From Actinomycetes bacterium (GTDB taxonomy: Bacteria; Actinomycetota; Actinomycetes; Mycobacteriales; Cryptosporangiaceae): a stretch of DNA of 33,078 nucleotides. The notes beneath the pieces are model-generated. The model was given only the letters and a program-made list of their open reading frames with translations, ran no database searches and was not told the DNA's origin. Made by a program: the position numbers and the translations under genes. Numbering within the stretch: position 1 is the first letter of the stretch; each line of letters begins with the position of its first letter. The stretch covers positions 1 through 33,078 of the forward strand of contig JAOPVE010000041.1 of assembly GCA_025963185.1 (NCBI GenBank). The letters run 5' to 3'. Positions 25,333 through 32,888 of the stretch are shown in pieces.

Positions 25333-26691
25333 TCACACCGGCGAGGGCGTCTCGGCGAGGACGGAGAGCTTGGAGCGCATCTGCGCGATCGCGGCCGCTG
25401 GGGTGAGCTGGCCGGCCAGCACGGCGCCGATCGAGGAGCTCATGATGATCCCGAAGGTCGATCCGGACCCGGAGTACCAGCCGGGCGGGTCGTACACCGC
25501 GCTGTTCGCCGCGGCCGCGTAGTTCGACTGCGGCGTCAGCTTCCGGTACGCCTCGCTCGTGGCGAACGGCTGCCACGCGGGGATGTGACCCCCCTGCGCC
25601 CAGGTCAGGCTCTGGTCCAGCATGGACTTCACGAAACCCAGCGAATTGTCGAGCAGCCTGCGGTCCTGCGCCGGGTGCTTGGGCAGGACGAGGGTGTGCG
25701 AGTCGGCCTGGACCGCGTACGGGCCGCCGAACACGTTCGGAACGAGCGTCATGCTGAACGGCATCTTGGCGGTCTGGAACGTGCTGATCTCCCACTCGCC
25801 GTTCAGGTGGAAGCCCGACTGTCCGTTCGCGAACAGGGCGATGGCACCCTGGTAGTCGATGCTGGACGGCATCAGCTTCCGCTCGACAGCGAGCGTGCGG
25901 AAATAGTCCAGCACCCGCTTGGCCTTGGCGTCGTCGAGCACGATCTTGGTGCCGTTGTTCGCCAGCACACTGCCCCCGGCCTGGGCGTACATGGTCTGGA
26001 AGAACCGCCACGGGGATCCGGAGTCGCCGTTGATCCCCAGGGTGGCGCCATACTGGCCGGTCACCTTCTTGGCGCGCTCCAGGGCGTCGAGGAAGCCCTG
26101 CTGGCCGGCGATCGGTTTGAGATTGCCGGCCGAGTCCAGCAGCCCGGCCTGCTTGCAGACCTTCGTGTTGTAGAACAGCACGATCGGGTGCGTGTCGAGC
26201 GGGATCGCGTACACCTTGCCGCCGACGAGTCCGGCCTGCCAGGCGCGCTTGTTGAACTTGTCCGGAGTCATGCCGTGCCTGGCTAAGTCGTCGAGGTTCA
26301 GTTCCTGGAGCAGGCCGGCGTCCGCGAAGGTCTTCATGCGCGTCAGGTGCGAGACCGCGACGCTCGGTGGCTTGTCGCCGAGGGTCGAGAGGCTGAGCTT
26401 GGTGTAGTACGGGTTTCCCCAGGCCAGGGTGACCGCCTGGAGCCGGGTTTCCGGGTGAGCCTTCCGGTATCCGGCGAGCATCTGCTGCATGCGGACGCCG
26501 TCGCCGCCACCGAAGAGGTTCCAGTAGTCGACGGTCCCGGGATCCAGGGGGGTGTTGGTCAGGCCGGCCGCCACCGGCGACGAGCAGCCGCCGATGGCCA
26601 CCGCACCGGCCCCGCCGAGTGCCCCGAGCAGGACGCTGCGGCGGGTCAACACGGGCTGGCTGCGCGAGCGGGAAGGTGCGGAACGGTTCAT
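25333..26691 (-). CDS. CUT1 sugar-binding lipoprotein
   Basis: The 452-residue family 1 solute-binding lipoprotein has the signal TRRSVLLGALGGAGAVAIGGC (Arg17-Arg18, Cys36). The twin arginine and lipobox IGGC suggest Tat export and lipidation. The mature protein has NLFGGGDGVRMQQMLAGY, YAIPLDTHPIVLFYNT and GEWEISTF, seen in oligosaccharide binders. It leads SBP-MalF-MalG-GH51. ATG 26691 is chosen at the start of the signal; the only ribosome binding site is a weak GGTGAT, and the frame is open further upstream. No promoter is obvious in the 73 bp before it, so it is probably co-transcribed with the short LacI gene. Confidence 0.88.
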   Translation of the reverse strand: MNRSAPSRSRSQPVLTRRSVLLGALGGAGAVAIGGCSSPVAAGLTNTPLDPGTVDYWNLFGGGDGVRMQQMLAGYRKAHPETRLQAVTLAWGNPYYTKLSLSTLGDKPPSVAVSHLTRMKTFADAGLLQELNLDDLARHGMTPDKFNKRAWQAGLVGGKVYAIPLDTHPIVLFYNTKVCKQAGLLDSAGNLKPIAGQQGFLDALERAKKVTGQYGATLGINGDSGSPWRFFQTMYAQAGGSVLANNGTKIVLDDAKAKRVLDYFRTLAVERKLMPSSIDYQGAIALFANGQSGFHLNGEWEISTFQTAKMPFSMTLVPNVFGGPYAVQADSHTLVLPKHPAQDRRLLDNSLGFVKSMLDQSLTWAQGGHIPAWQPFATSEAYRKLTPQSNYAAAANSAVYDPPGWYSGSGSTFGIIMSSSIGAVLAGQLTPAAAIAQMRSKLSVLAETPSPV

Positions 26692-26742
26692 CTGATCACC
26701 GTCCTGGTGGATGCGCGCGGGCGGGATGCGCGCTGGAGGGGT

Positions 26743-26764
26743 GCGCGGGGCGGCGCCCCGTGCG
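26743..26764. terminator. GC-rich hairpin at the end of the short LacI gene
   Basis: GCGCGGGGC and GCCCCGTGCGC pair around GGC next to the LacI stop, with one unpaired base. No T-run follows. It may slow transcription or shield the upstream mRNA rather than terminate, because the next operon genes appear to depend on read-through. Confidence 0.3.
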
Positions 26765-27115
26765 CTAGGGGTTCGGGGGCGAAACGGCGGAGCCATGCAC
26801 AACGAGTTCGGCAGGCAGGTACGCCGCGAACGGCAGGTCGTCGCAGCTCGCCACCGAGCCGTCCGCGGGAACGCCCAGCCCGTGCTCGGGTAGCGCCGTG
26901 AGCGCACCGGCGGCCATGTCGTCCGTCAGCACCCCGATGGTGAGCGAGGACGTCCGGGCCAGCGCATTCGGCGCGTAGCCCAGGTCGCTCGCGGCCGCGC
27001 GGATGCGCTCAGGGGTCTCGGTGGACACCACACCGGCCTGTCCGCTGAGGACCTTGCTCGCGATCTGGAAACTCGCCCTGGAACGCGCCGCCACATCCTT
27101 CAGCGACACGTACAC
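26765..27115 (-). CDS. Internally deleted LacI-family protein (HTH plus C-terminal scrap)
   Basis: The frame encodes 116 residues, against about 340 for the family. Residues 1-66 are a normal LacI N-terminus: VSLKDVAARSRASFQIASKV (HTH), GYAPNALAR (hinge helix) and SSLTIGVLTDD (first strand of the sensor). At about residue 68 it jumps to ALTALPEHGLGVPADGSV and CDDLPFAAYLPAEL, which normally lie near residue 260-300. Thus about 190 residues of the sugar-binding domain are missing, with the frame kept. GTG 27115 has GGGAGG 6 bases upstream, and the stop is clean. It could be a dying pseudogene or a short DNA-binding protein that no longer senses sugar. It heads the CUT1 operon and diverges from the dehydrogenase gene. 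Confidence 0.75.
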   Translation of the reverse strand: MYVSLKDVAARSRASFQIASKVLSGQAGVVSTETPERIRAAASDLGYAPNALARTSSLTIGVLTDDMAAGALTALPEHGLGVPADGSVASCDDLPFAAYLPAELVVHGSAVSPPNP

Positions 27116-27136
27116 GATGCGCCTCCCACGACGAGA

Positions 27137-27175
27137 GCGAACCTTCGCGTACCCACCGCAGGGCCGAACGTTCGC
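27137..27175. promoter_or_regulatory. Pair of LacI-type palindromes in the divergent promoter region
   Basis: GCGAA-CC-TTCGC (27137-27148) and CGAACGTTCG (27165-27174, perfect, followed by C) share the pattern CGAAC-N-TTCG. Their centres are 27 bp apart. They lie between the short LacI gene and the dehydrogenase gene and are unlike the TGTTAGCG sites, so they are probably sites for the second LacI protein. Confidence 0.55.
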
Positions 27176-27262
27176 CTTACGATGGATCTTGCCCAGGGTA
27201 ACCACGACCTATCAGTATTCGCATCACGGAGCCCGCATGGCGCTGCGCCCGGAAGCCGGATC

Positions 27263-28282
27263 GTGAGAGCCGCCCGTCTGCACGGGGTGGGTGACGTGCG
27301 CCTCGGTGACGAGCCCGTTCCGCAGGTACCTGCTGGCCACAGCCTGGTGCGGGTGACCGCCGTCGGACTGTGCGGATCCGACCTGCACTGGTACTCCGAG
27401 GCCGGGATCGGCGACGCGCGCCTGGACCGTCCGCTGGTGGCCGGGCACGAGTTCGCCGCTGTGTTCGAGGGCGGCCCCCGGCACGGCGAGCGTGTCGCGG
27501 TCGATCCGGCGATCCCCTGTGGCGTGTGCGGGACCTGCCGGGACGGGCACCGCAACCTCTGCCCGCAGGTGCGGTTCGCCGGCCACGGTGACACCGACGG
27601 CGCGCTGCGCGAATTCCTCGCCTGGCCCACCACGCTGTTGCATCCGCTGCCCGCTGGGCTCAGCGATGCCGACGGCGCGATGCTGGAGCCGCTCGGAGTG
27701 GCCCTGCACGCCCACGACCTGGGTCACCTGCGGGTCGGTGCGGCCGTCGGCGTTTTCGGGTGCGGGCCGATCGGGCTGCTCCTGGTCCAGGTGGCGCGAG
27801 TGGCGGGTGCGGCGACCGTGATCGCCGTCGATCCGCTGGCGCACCGCCTCGATGCCGCGCGGCGGCTCGGAGCCACTCACACCTGGTCCCCGGACGAGGC
27901 TGGCGATCCGGCCACGCTCTCCCGGCGCGCCGGATCCGGACCGGACGGTGTGGACGTCGCCTTCGAGGTCGCGGGTGCCAACGACGCCGTCGAGATGGCG
28001 ATCGCCGCCGCGAAGCCGGGCGCGCGAGTGGTGCTCGCGGGCATCCCCGGCGACGACCGGACCTCGTTCGCAGCCTCGGCCGCCCGGCGGAAGGGGCTCA
28101 CGATCGTGCTGGTCCGGCGGATGAAGGAGATGTACCCCCGGGCGATCCGGCTGGTGGAGAGTGGACGCGTCGACGTCAGGTCCCTCGTGACGTCCCGGTA
28201 CCCGCTGGAGCAGGCGGCCGAGGCGTTCCGGGCCGCCGACGCGAGGACCGGCCTGAAGGTCGTCGTCGACGCGACCGGCTGA
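27263..28282 (+). CDS. Zinc-dependent medium-chain alcohol/polyol dehydrogenase
   Basis: The 339-residue MDR-superfamily enzyme has catalytic zinc ligands Cys37 (GLCGSD), His62-Glu63 (GHE) and Glu142 (MLEPLGVA), structural zinc cysteines 86, 89, 92 and 100 (CGVCGTCRDGHRNLC), and the nucleotide-binding GCGPIG (166-171). Its closest character is the sorbitol/threonine dehydrogenase group, which oxidise a secondary alcohol with NAD(P). It is divergent from the CUT1 operon, so a pentitol, arabinose or arabinitol substrate is plausible but unproven. GTG 27263 is the start that fits the family; an in-frame ATG 27182 would add 27 unsupported residues. A 9-codon frame (ATG 27237) ends overlapping this GTG (GTGA). 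Confidence 0.85.
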   Translation: MRAARLHGVGDVRLGDEPVPQVPAGHSLVRVTAVGLCGSDLHWYSEAGIGDARLDRPLVAGHEFAAVFEGGPRHGERVAVDPAIPCGVCGTCRDGHRNLCPQVRFAGHGDTDGALREFLAWPTTLLHPLPAGLSDADGAMLEPLGVALHAHDLGHLRVGAAVGVFGCGPIGLLLVQVARVAGAATVIAVDPLAHRLDAARRLGATHTWSPDEAGDPATLSRRAGSGPDGVDVAFEVAGANDAVEMAIAAAKPGARVVLAGIPGDDRTSFAASAARRKGLTIVLVRRMKEMYPRAIRLVESGRVDVRSLVTSRYPLEQAAEAFRAADARTGLKVVVDATG

Positions 28283-28303
28283 GGCCCTCCGGCGCCTCCT
28301 CCC

Positions 28304-29308
28304 CTATTGGCGGCCGGGCTCAGCGAGGCCGCGCCGGTAGGTGCTGACCAGCCTGTCCATCAGCGCGTCGATCCGCCCGTCGACCCGCTGCCGCGACGGA
28401 TCCTCGTCGTGCCACTCGACGATCTCCCTGGCACCCTGCTCGAACGGGACCGTCGCGGCGAACCCGGGCACCACACCGCGCAGCTTCGCGTTGTCGTACA
28501 GCGCCGAGTGCGCGAGGTCGCCGAGCAGGTGGGCTCCCCAGTCCGGGTCGGCCGCCGCGATCGCGTCCGAGGGCACGTGGACGATCCGCGGCTCCACCCC
28601 CGCGGCGGCTCCGAGGGTCCTGGCGATCTGATTCCACGTGAGCACCTCCTCGGAGGTGATGTGGAACGTGTCGCCGATCGTGCGCGGGTGACCGAGCAGG
28701 GGGACGAACCCGCGGGCGAAGTCCGTGTGGTGGGTCAGGGTCCACAGCGAGGTGCCGTCACCGTGCACGACGATCTCCTTGCCGTGCCGCATCCGGCCCA
28801 GGGTCGTCCACCCGCCCTCGAAGGGCACGGCCGTCCTGTCGTAGGTGTGCGACGGCCGCACGATCGTCACGGGAAAGCCGTCGTTGCGATACGCCGCCAC
28901 CAGCAGGTCCTCGCACGCGATCTTGTCGCGGGAGTACTGCCAGTACGGGTTGCGCAGCGGAGTGGACTCCACGATGGGGAGCCGTTCAGGCGGCGTCTGG
29001 TAGGCAGACGCGGAGGAGATGAACACGTACTGCCCGGTGCGCCCACCGAACAGCTCGATGTCGGTCCGCACGTGGCCGGGCCGGTACGCGACCCAGTCCA
29101 CGACGACGTCGAACTCGCGCCCGCCGAGTGCTTCGCGAGCTGAAGCGGGATCCCGGATGTCTCCGCGCAGCTCGGTGACCTCCGGCGGGAGCGGGCGGAT
29201 GGTGGTCTGGCCGCGGTTGAGCACGTGCAGGTCAGCGCCCGTGTCGACCGCCAGCCGTGCACACGCTGAGCTGATGATCCCGCTGCCACCGATGAAGAGG
29301 ACCTTCAC
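28304..29308 (-). CDS. Atypical extended SDR, NAD-dependent epimerase/dehydratase family
   Basis: The 334-residue protein has an N-terminal Rossmann motif VLFIGGSGIISS (3-14), NRGQTT after the second strand, DVVVDWVAY, SSASAY and a YSRDK catalytic pair (Tyr125, Lys129). IRPSHTYD-like (VRPSHTYD) and the C-terminal WNQIARTLGAAAG match the branch related to plant CSP41 and bacterial sugar-nucleotide SDRs. The activity is unknown. The start GTG 29308 is set by family alignment, with AGGGGG about 10 bases upstream. It ends 21 bp from the convergent dehydrogenase gene. It has no clear tie to arabinose use. Confidence 0.8.
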   Translation of the reverse strand: MKVLFIGGSGIISSACARLAVDTGADLHVLNRGQTTIRPLPPEVTELRGDIRDPASAREALGGREFDVVVDWVAYRPGHVRTDIELFGGRTGQYVFISSASAYQTPPERLPIVESTPLRNPYWQYSRDKIACEDLLVAAYRNDGFPVTIVRPSHTYDRTAVPFEGGWTTLGRMRHGKEIVVHGDGTSLWTLTHHTDFARGFVPLLGHPRTIGDTFHITSEEVLTWNQIARTLGAAAGVEPRIVHVPSDAIAAADPDWGAHLLGDLAHSALYDNAKLRGVVPGFAATVPFEQGAREIVEWHDEDPSRQRVDGRIDALMDRLVSTYRRGLAEPGRQ

Positions 29309-29385
29309 GGCCGGCACCCCCTGCTCGGTCCCTTGCCCGTCCCCGGATAGGCCGGTCGCGTCAATTGCCCGCGGTGGTGTGACTC

Positions 29386-29399
29386 GGCGCGAGCGCGCC
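29386..29399. terminator. Perfect hairpin GGCGCG-AG-CGCGCC
   Basis: A 6-bp perfect stem lies 71 bp downstream of the 49-codon gene stop and upstream of the SDR gene. There is no T-run. It may end the lsr2 transcript, or be chance in GC-rich DNA. Confidence 0.3.
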
Positions 29400-29469
29400 G
29401 CCGCGCGGGCCGGTTGCTGCCTTACCCACGAATGTCTCACCGCGGCGGCCGGCTCGCGACGCCGGATAG

Positions 29470-29619
29470 TTACTCCTCCGAGTGGCCCTTGAAGTCCTCG
29501 GGCTCGCCCTTGCCGCCGCCCTGCGGGTCCCGGTTGCCCAGCGCGGTCTCGGCCGGCATGTCCTCGATGCGCTGGTGAGCTTCGTCCCGCATCTCCTGCG
29601 ACGGTTCGGGGTTCGTCAT
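29470..29619 (-). CDS. Small acidic hydrophilic protein, 49 residues
   Basis: Read leftward from ATG 29619, with AGGAGA 7 bases upstream, the frame encodes MTNPEPSQEMRDEAHQRIED, then MPAETALGNRDPQGGGKGEP and ends EDFKGHSEE before TAA. It is rich in Glu, Asp and Gly and lacks hydrophobic stretches, so it is probably disordered and soluble. Codon use with strong third-position GC supports translation. It follows lsr2 after 68 bp and may share its transcript. I do not recognise a family. Confidence 0.65.
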   Translation of the reverse strand: MTNPEPSQEMRDEAHQRIEDMPAETALGNRDPQGGGKGEPEDFKGHSEE

Positions 29620-29687
29620 AGCATCTCCTGGCACTAGATGAGTGAGTCCGAAGTCTAGGCTGGTGCCCAGAGGTGAGCCGCCGGGCG

Positions 29688-30026
29688 TTACTTGCTTCGG
29701 TTGTCGTAGGCATCCTGCACGCTCGCCGGGATCCGGCCGCGGCTGCTGACCTCGAATCCGTTCTCGCGCGCCCAGTCCCGGATGGTGTTCGAATCGGCCG
29801 TTCGCCGCGGCACCCGCCCTCCGGCGTTGCGTGGCTGGCCTGAGCCGGTCCGGCCGATACGCCGGCCGGACGCCAGGTACACCGACAGGAACGCGCCAAG
29901 TTTCTCCTGCTCAGCCACCGTCAGATCGATCTCGTAGTCGTAGCCTTCGTAAGCGAACCGGATCGTCTCGGCGTCGGGCTTCCCGGAGAGGTCCGATGTG
30001 ACGCGGACAAGCACTTTCTGAGCCAC
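29688..30026 (-). CDS. lsr2: Lsr2 nucleoid-associated protein
   Basis: The 112-residue protein is an H-NS-like xenogeneic silencer of actinobacteria. The N-terminal oligomerisation domain (VAQKVLVRVTSDLSG, then YDYEIDLTVAEQEKL) is followed by a flexible Arg/Gly linker (about 54-75) and the C-terminal DNA-binding domain with TIRDWARENGFEVSSRGRIP. Arg-Gly-Arg at 96-98 is the AT-hook-like minor-groove contact. Length and order match typical Lsr2. The start GTG 30026 has GGGAG 9 bases upstream. It binds AT-rich tracts and silences acquired genes; the AT-rich spacers at 7064-7300 and 31440-31560 would be candidate targets, as inference. Many actinomycetes have more than one Lsr2; whether this is the main copy is unknown. 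Confidence 0.95.
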   Translation of the reverse strand: MAQKVLVRVTSDLSGKPDAETIRFAYEGYDYEIDLTVAEQEKLGAFLSVYLASGRRIGRTGSGQPRNAGGRVPRRTADSNTIRDWARENGFEVSSRGRIPASVQDAYDNRSK

Positions 30027-30464
30027 TGTGCGGGCTCCCTTCTGCGGCAGCACGGTGTGCAAATGAATGCGGTCAACATACACGGCGCGTAATGAAGTAC
30101 AGCCATGCCCAGGCCCGGAGGCTTCAGCGAATTGCACGGCCCACGCTTTGCCGCCACCACGAGATGTCGCCGGCTTATGTTCGAATAGAGCAGTAACGAG
30201 TCGTCATTCGCGACCGCTGTTTGCGGAATTCGGTGGCTCTCGTTCGGCGGAACCGCCTGACGTGACCGGGTATGAGCCGGGATGGAAACCCGTCCTGTGC
30301 CGAGTCCTCTAGGCACCTCCGAGCACGCACCTCCGAGCAGGCTGCGCGGCTGGTGCCGTCGAGACGTGCACTGAAGACTGCCCCGAAGGGCGTTCCTCCA
30401 CCCGTCACTGTCCGTAGACAGTTCACGAAGTGCGTCACGATCAGTCACACGGACACGGAGACCC
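30027..30464. other. Divergent control region between lsr2 and the lipoprotein gene
   Basis: No gene is supported in these 438 bp. The left 150 bp are relatively AT-rich, as expected upstream of an autoregulated lsr2. GCACCTCCGAGCA occurs twice in direct orientation around 30314-30341. A perfect inverted repeat CTGTC-CGTA-GACAG lies at 30408-30421, about 44 bp before the lipoprotein start, and could be an operator. Confidence 0.35.
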
Positions 30465-31046
30465 ATGAGCATGCATCGGATCGCCTCCCGGTTACTCGCC
30501 GGCCTGGCAGTGGCCTGTGGATCGTTCAGCATGGCGGCATGCCAGCAGGACCACGGTGCCGCCTCGGCGAACGCTGAACCCACGGCGGTCATCTCCCCGG
30601 CGCCGGCAACCACAGCGCCGACCGCCCCGGTACCCGGCGGACGGGAAGGTGACTGCCAGAAGACGTCCGGCATCATCGCCACGACCACCAGCAGCACAAA
30701 GACGTCACTGCTGCTGCCGATCACGGCGGAGAAAGCGTCGGACGTGGCGAGCGCGGCAGCGAACGCCCGCGCCGGCGTCGCAACGATCGAGGCGCCGGAC
30801 GTCAAAGCGGCGCTGCTGCGGTATGCGACCGCCATGGAACAGGTTGCCGCGCACCTGCGGAAGGCTCAGGGTTCCTCTTCGGCAGATCAGAAAGAACTCG
30901 GGCTGGCCGTCGACGCCGAGCAGGACGCCGCCAACGATGCCCTGAAGGTGACGTTCCTGTGCGCGACCCAGAAAGGGACGACCACCGGCGGGACAACGAC
31001 CACCGGCGGGACGACCACCGGCGGGACGGCGACGACCACCCCATAG
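30465..31046 (+). CDS. Putative lipoprotein with Thr/Gly-repeat tail
   Basis: The 193-residue protein starts with a signal peptide ending in SMAAC (Cys26), a likely lipobox. A Pro/Thr/Ala spacer (about 30-60) follows, then a helical region of about 100 residues with two cysteines (near 64 and 166), and a tail of TTTGG-type repeats (about 170-193). The tail comes from three near-identical 15-bp DNA units. ATG 30465 has GGAG only 4 bases upstream, so ATG 30471 may be the true start. No family is recognised. It should be anchored outside the membrane. Confidence 0.7.
   Translation: MSMHRIASRLLAGLAVACGSFSMAACQQDHGAASANAEPTAVISPAPATTAPTAPVPGGREGDCQKTSGIIATTTSSTKTSLLLPITAEKASDVASAAANARAGVATIEAPDVKAALLRYATAMEQVAAHLRKAQGSSSADQKELGLAVDAEQDAANDALKVTFLCATQKGTTTGGTTTTGGTTTGGTATTTP
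30975..31023 (+). repeat. Short tandem repeats in the lipoprotein tail
   Basis: ACGACCACCGGCGGG occurs three times (30976-30990, 30994-31008, 31009-31023), the last two directly adjoining. The units encode Thr/Gly and keep the frame, so copy number can vary without truncation. Confidence 0.8.
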
Positions 31047-31055
31047 CTCTGTGGC

Positions 31056-31358
31056 TACGCGGTCGCCTCGTGGCTCGGCGACCGCAGGCCCGGCTCCTTG
31101 TGATGCCATCGCGACCTGGTCGATCCGCAGCAGGCTGCCGTCGGCGATCACACACGCCTTTCCGCGAGCAACGTCGATGGCCTGCGCCAGCGCCGGAGCC
31201 ATGGCCAGCAACGCCAGCCCCTCCCTGACGTACCGCAGAGCGTCGCGATACCGACGGCGAAACCGCAACGCGCCAGCGGGCAGCCGCAGCGCACAGTTGG
31301 ACTCGGCCGTCCCCGGAGCGGGGGCAACCTTGCTGTTCAGCAGCCACCTCAACCACAT
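31056..31358 (-). pseudogene. Remnant of an IS5-type transposase
   Basis: The minus frame from ATG 31358 reads MWLRWLLNSKVAP, then RYRDALRYVREGLALLA and ACVIADGSLLRIDQVAM. It resembles the N-terminal HTH region and the first DDE strand (VILDGTLIxxDRV) of IS5-family transposases common in actinomycetes. The sequence is degraded, starts abruptly, and loses similarity at about 31056 against the lipoprotein tail. The rest of the catalytic domain is missing. No terminal inverted repeats were found. Confidence 0.5.
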
Positions 31359-31559
31359 CGGACAGAGCTTGGCGAAGGCTCATTGGATGCGGGAACCCCA
31401 CCATTCGTTCATCAATCAGATGGCCGTGAAACTGGTGTGAAGAAATGCGCGTTAAATTCGCGTAAGGAAAAAGAATTCCGAATGTGGTGCAACCTTGCCG
31501 CGCGCCCGCACGTGTTTCTGGCGGCGCAACAAAGCGTCCACCCATTTACGGAGGAAGAA
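31359..31559. other. AT-rich leader of the secreted-protein gene
   Basis: This 200-bp stretch is AT-rich for the window, particularly 31380-31500 (GCGTTAAATTCGCGTAAGG, AAAAAGAATTCCG). It probably contains the promoter of the secreted-protein gene and could be bound by Lsr2. No separate gene is supported. Confidence 0.35.
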
Positions 31560-32195
31560 ATGACCAGCATCAACGTTCTCGGCCGTATCGCCACCGCCGC
31601 CGCGCTCGCCGCCACCATCGTCGCGGGCCAGGCAGCCGTAGCCGCGGCCGCACCGGCCGTGCACGCCGCGCCCGCGGCCCAGGCGTCCTTCGACTGGCCG
31701 AACGCCACGATCACGCTGCCGTTCCGCAACGCCGAGGTGCCACTGCAGAACATGAACCACCAGTTCGTCGCGCTATGCCCGCGGGTGACCGCGCACTTCG
31801 CGCCGCCCTCGCCTGGCAGCACAGCCGGCGTGTACGTGAAGAACGGCTTCGAGTACTGGTTCACCGCGAAGGCCGCCGGCGACGTCAACGGTGACGGTGT
31901 GGAAGACATCGTGGCCGGGGTGAGCTGCGCGAACCAGGACGGGCAGGCGGAGTGGAACTACGTCTACACCGTCAAGAACGGCAAGCCCGCACTGCTGGGC
32001 TTCCTGACCGCGGACAACTCACTCGCGGGCTGGAGCGCAATCGGGGACGTGCACATCGCGAAGGGCCGCATCGACCTCAAGCAGACGGACAACACCTCGG
32101 ACGTCGAGATCGACCGCACCTTCACCTGGGACGGCCACAAGTTCAGCGCGGACAAGCCGCTTCCCCACGTGCCCGGTGCCGACATCGCCGTGTAA
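31560..32195 (+). CDS. Secreted protein with a calcium-loop-like motif
   Basis: The 211-residue exported protein starts at ATG 31560 behind a strong GGAGGA. A signal peptide of about 35-40 residues (INVLGRIATAAALAATIVAG, then Ala-rich) precedes the mature part. GDVNGDGVEDIVAG (about 105-118) is a DxDxDG-like loop of the kind seen in VCBS/FG-GAP and dockerin-like repeats. Only one such loop is present, so no propeller is implied. Two cysteines (CPR and SCAN) may form a disulfide. The frame is open upstream to 31383, but those residues are unlike coding sequence. The function is unknown. Confidence 0.75.
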   Translation: MTSINVLGRIATAAALAATIVAGQAAVAAAAPAVHAAPAAQASFDWPNATITLPFRNAEVPLQNMNHQFVALCPRVTAHFAPPSPGSTAGVYVKNGFEYWFTAKAAGDVNGDGVEDIVAGVSCANQDGQAEWNYVYTVKNGKPALLGFLTADNSLAGWSAIGDVHIAKGRIDLKQTDNTSDVEIDRTFTWDGHKFSADKPLPHVPGADIAV

Positions 32196-32204
32196 CCCGT
32201 CAGA

Positions 32205-32217
32205 CCCCGAGCCGGGG
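32205..32217. terminator. Hairpin after the secreted-protein gene
   Basis: CCCCG-AGC-CGGGG forms a 5-bp perfect stem 10 bp after the stop codon. No T-run follows, which is common in GC-rich actinomycetes. Confidence 0.45.
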
Positions 32218-32463
32218 CGCGGCCTACCCCGCGTCCCGGCCCGGCCGCGCACCGAGGACGACTCAGATCCAGTACAGGACGCCCTTGCGGCACGCATAGA
32301 GCAACCCCGTCACGGTCGTCAGCCCGGCGCCCCGCCGGTCGAAGATCTGCGCGCGGGGGAACGGGACACGCTCTCCACGGCGGACAACTCCGCCACGCCA
32401 GGAACTCCTCCTCGAACACGCCGCCAGCAGCGCCTCACGCCCGCCGCGCCCTCAGATTCGCCG
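32218..32463. other. Gene-free stretch with a possible minus-strand C-terminal fragment
   Basis: No intact gene is present. On the minus strand a frame reads ERVPFPRAQIFDRRGAG, then LTTVTGLLYACRKGVLYWI and a stop at 32263-32265. It has coding-like codon use but no identifiable start, and I do not recognise it. It may be the tail of a lost gene. Confidence 0.25.
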
Positions 32464-32793
32464 CTACGGGTCGTTCTCGGGAGCCAGACCGTAATCAGGC
32501 GACCGCAGTCTGTTTGGCGGCCACTGGCGAGGTCTCGGCGACAGGCCGACCGCGACGCCGCGCAGCTCGGCGGCCCGTTCCAGAAGCGCCACCGTACGTG
32601 GCAGCAGCAGCTGCCCTGCCGGGGTGAGCCTCACCGAGCGCCGATCCCGGTCGAACAGGCGGGTACCGAGGTCCCACTCAAGGGCCCTGATCTGCTGGGA
32701 CAGCGAGGGGCCGGCGATGTGCAGCCGCTCCGCCGCGCGACCGAAGTTGAACTCTTCGGCGACGGCGACGTAGTAGCGCAGCTGGCGAAGCTC
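32464..32793 (-). pseudogene. LysR-type regulator fragment without start codon or effector domain
   Basis: From 32793 leftward the frame gives ELRQLRYYVAVAEEFNFGRA, then AERLHIAGPSLSQQIRALE and RRSVRLTPAGQLLLP. This is the complete winged HTH of a LysR-type regulator. The codon where ATG is expected is GCG, and no start exists upstream in that frame near a ribosome binding site. After about 95 residues LysR similarity ends and the frame stops at TAG 32464-32466; the roughly 200-residue effector domain is absent. Both ends are therefore damaged. It diverges from a rightward SDR-like fragment, the classical arrangement for a LysR regulator and its target. Confidence 0.7.
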
Positions 32794-32888
32794 CGCCTCA
32801 CGACCGTAGAGGTGTGGGAGGTTGTGCCTACCAGCAGGGAGGATGCTGATCGTGGCGGATCGCGCCGACCGGGCCCACGGTTTTGTCT

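Noticed and set aside
27182-27262. N-terminal extension of the zinc dehydrogenase
   Set aside because: The 27 residues are not family-like and cover the promoter region; GTG 27263 gives the normal start of the fold.
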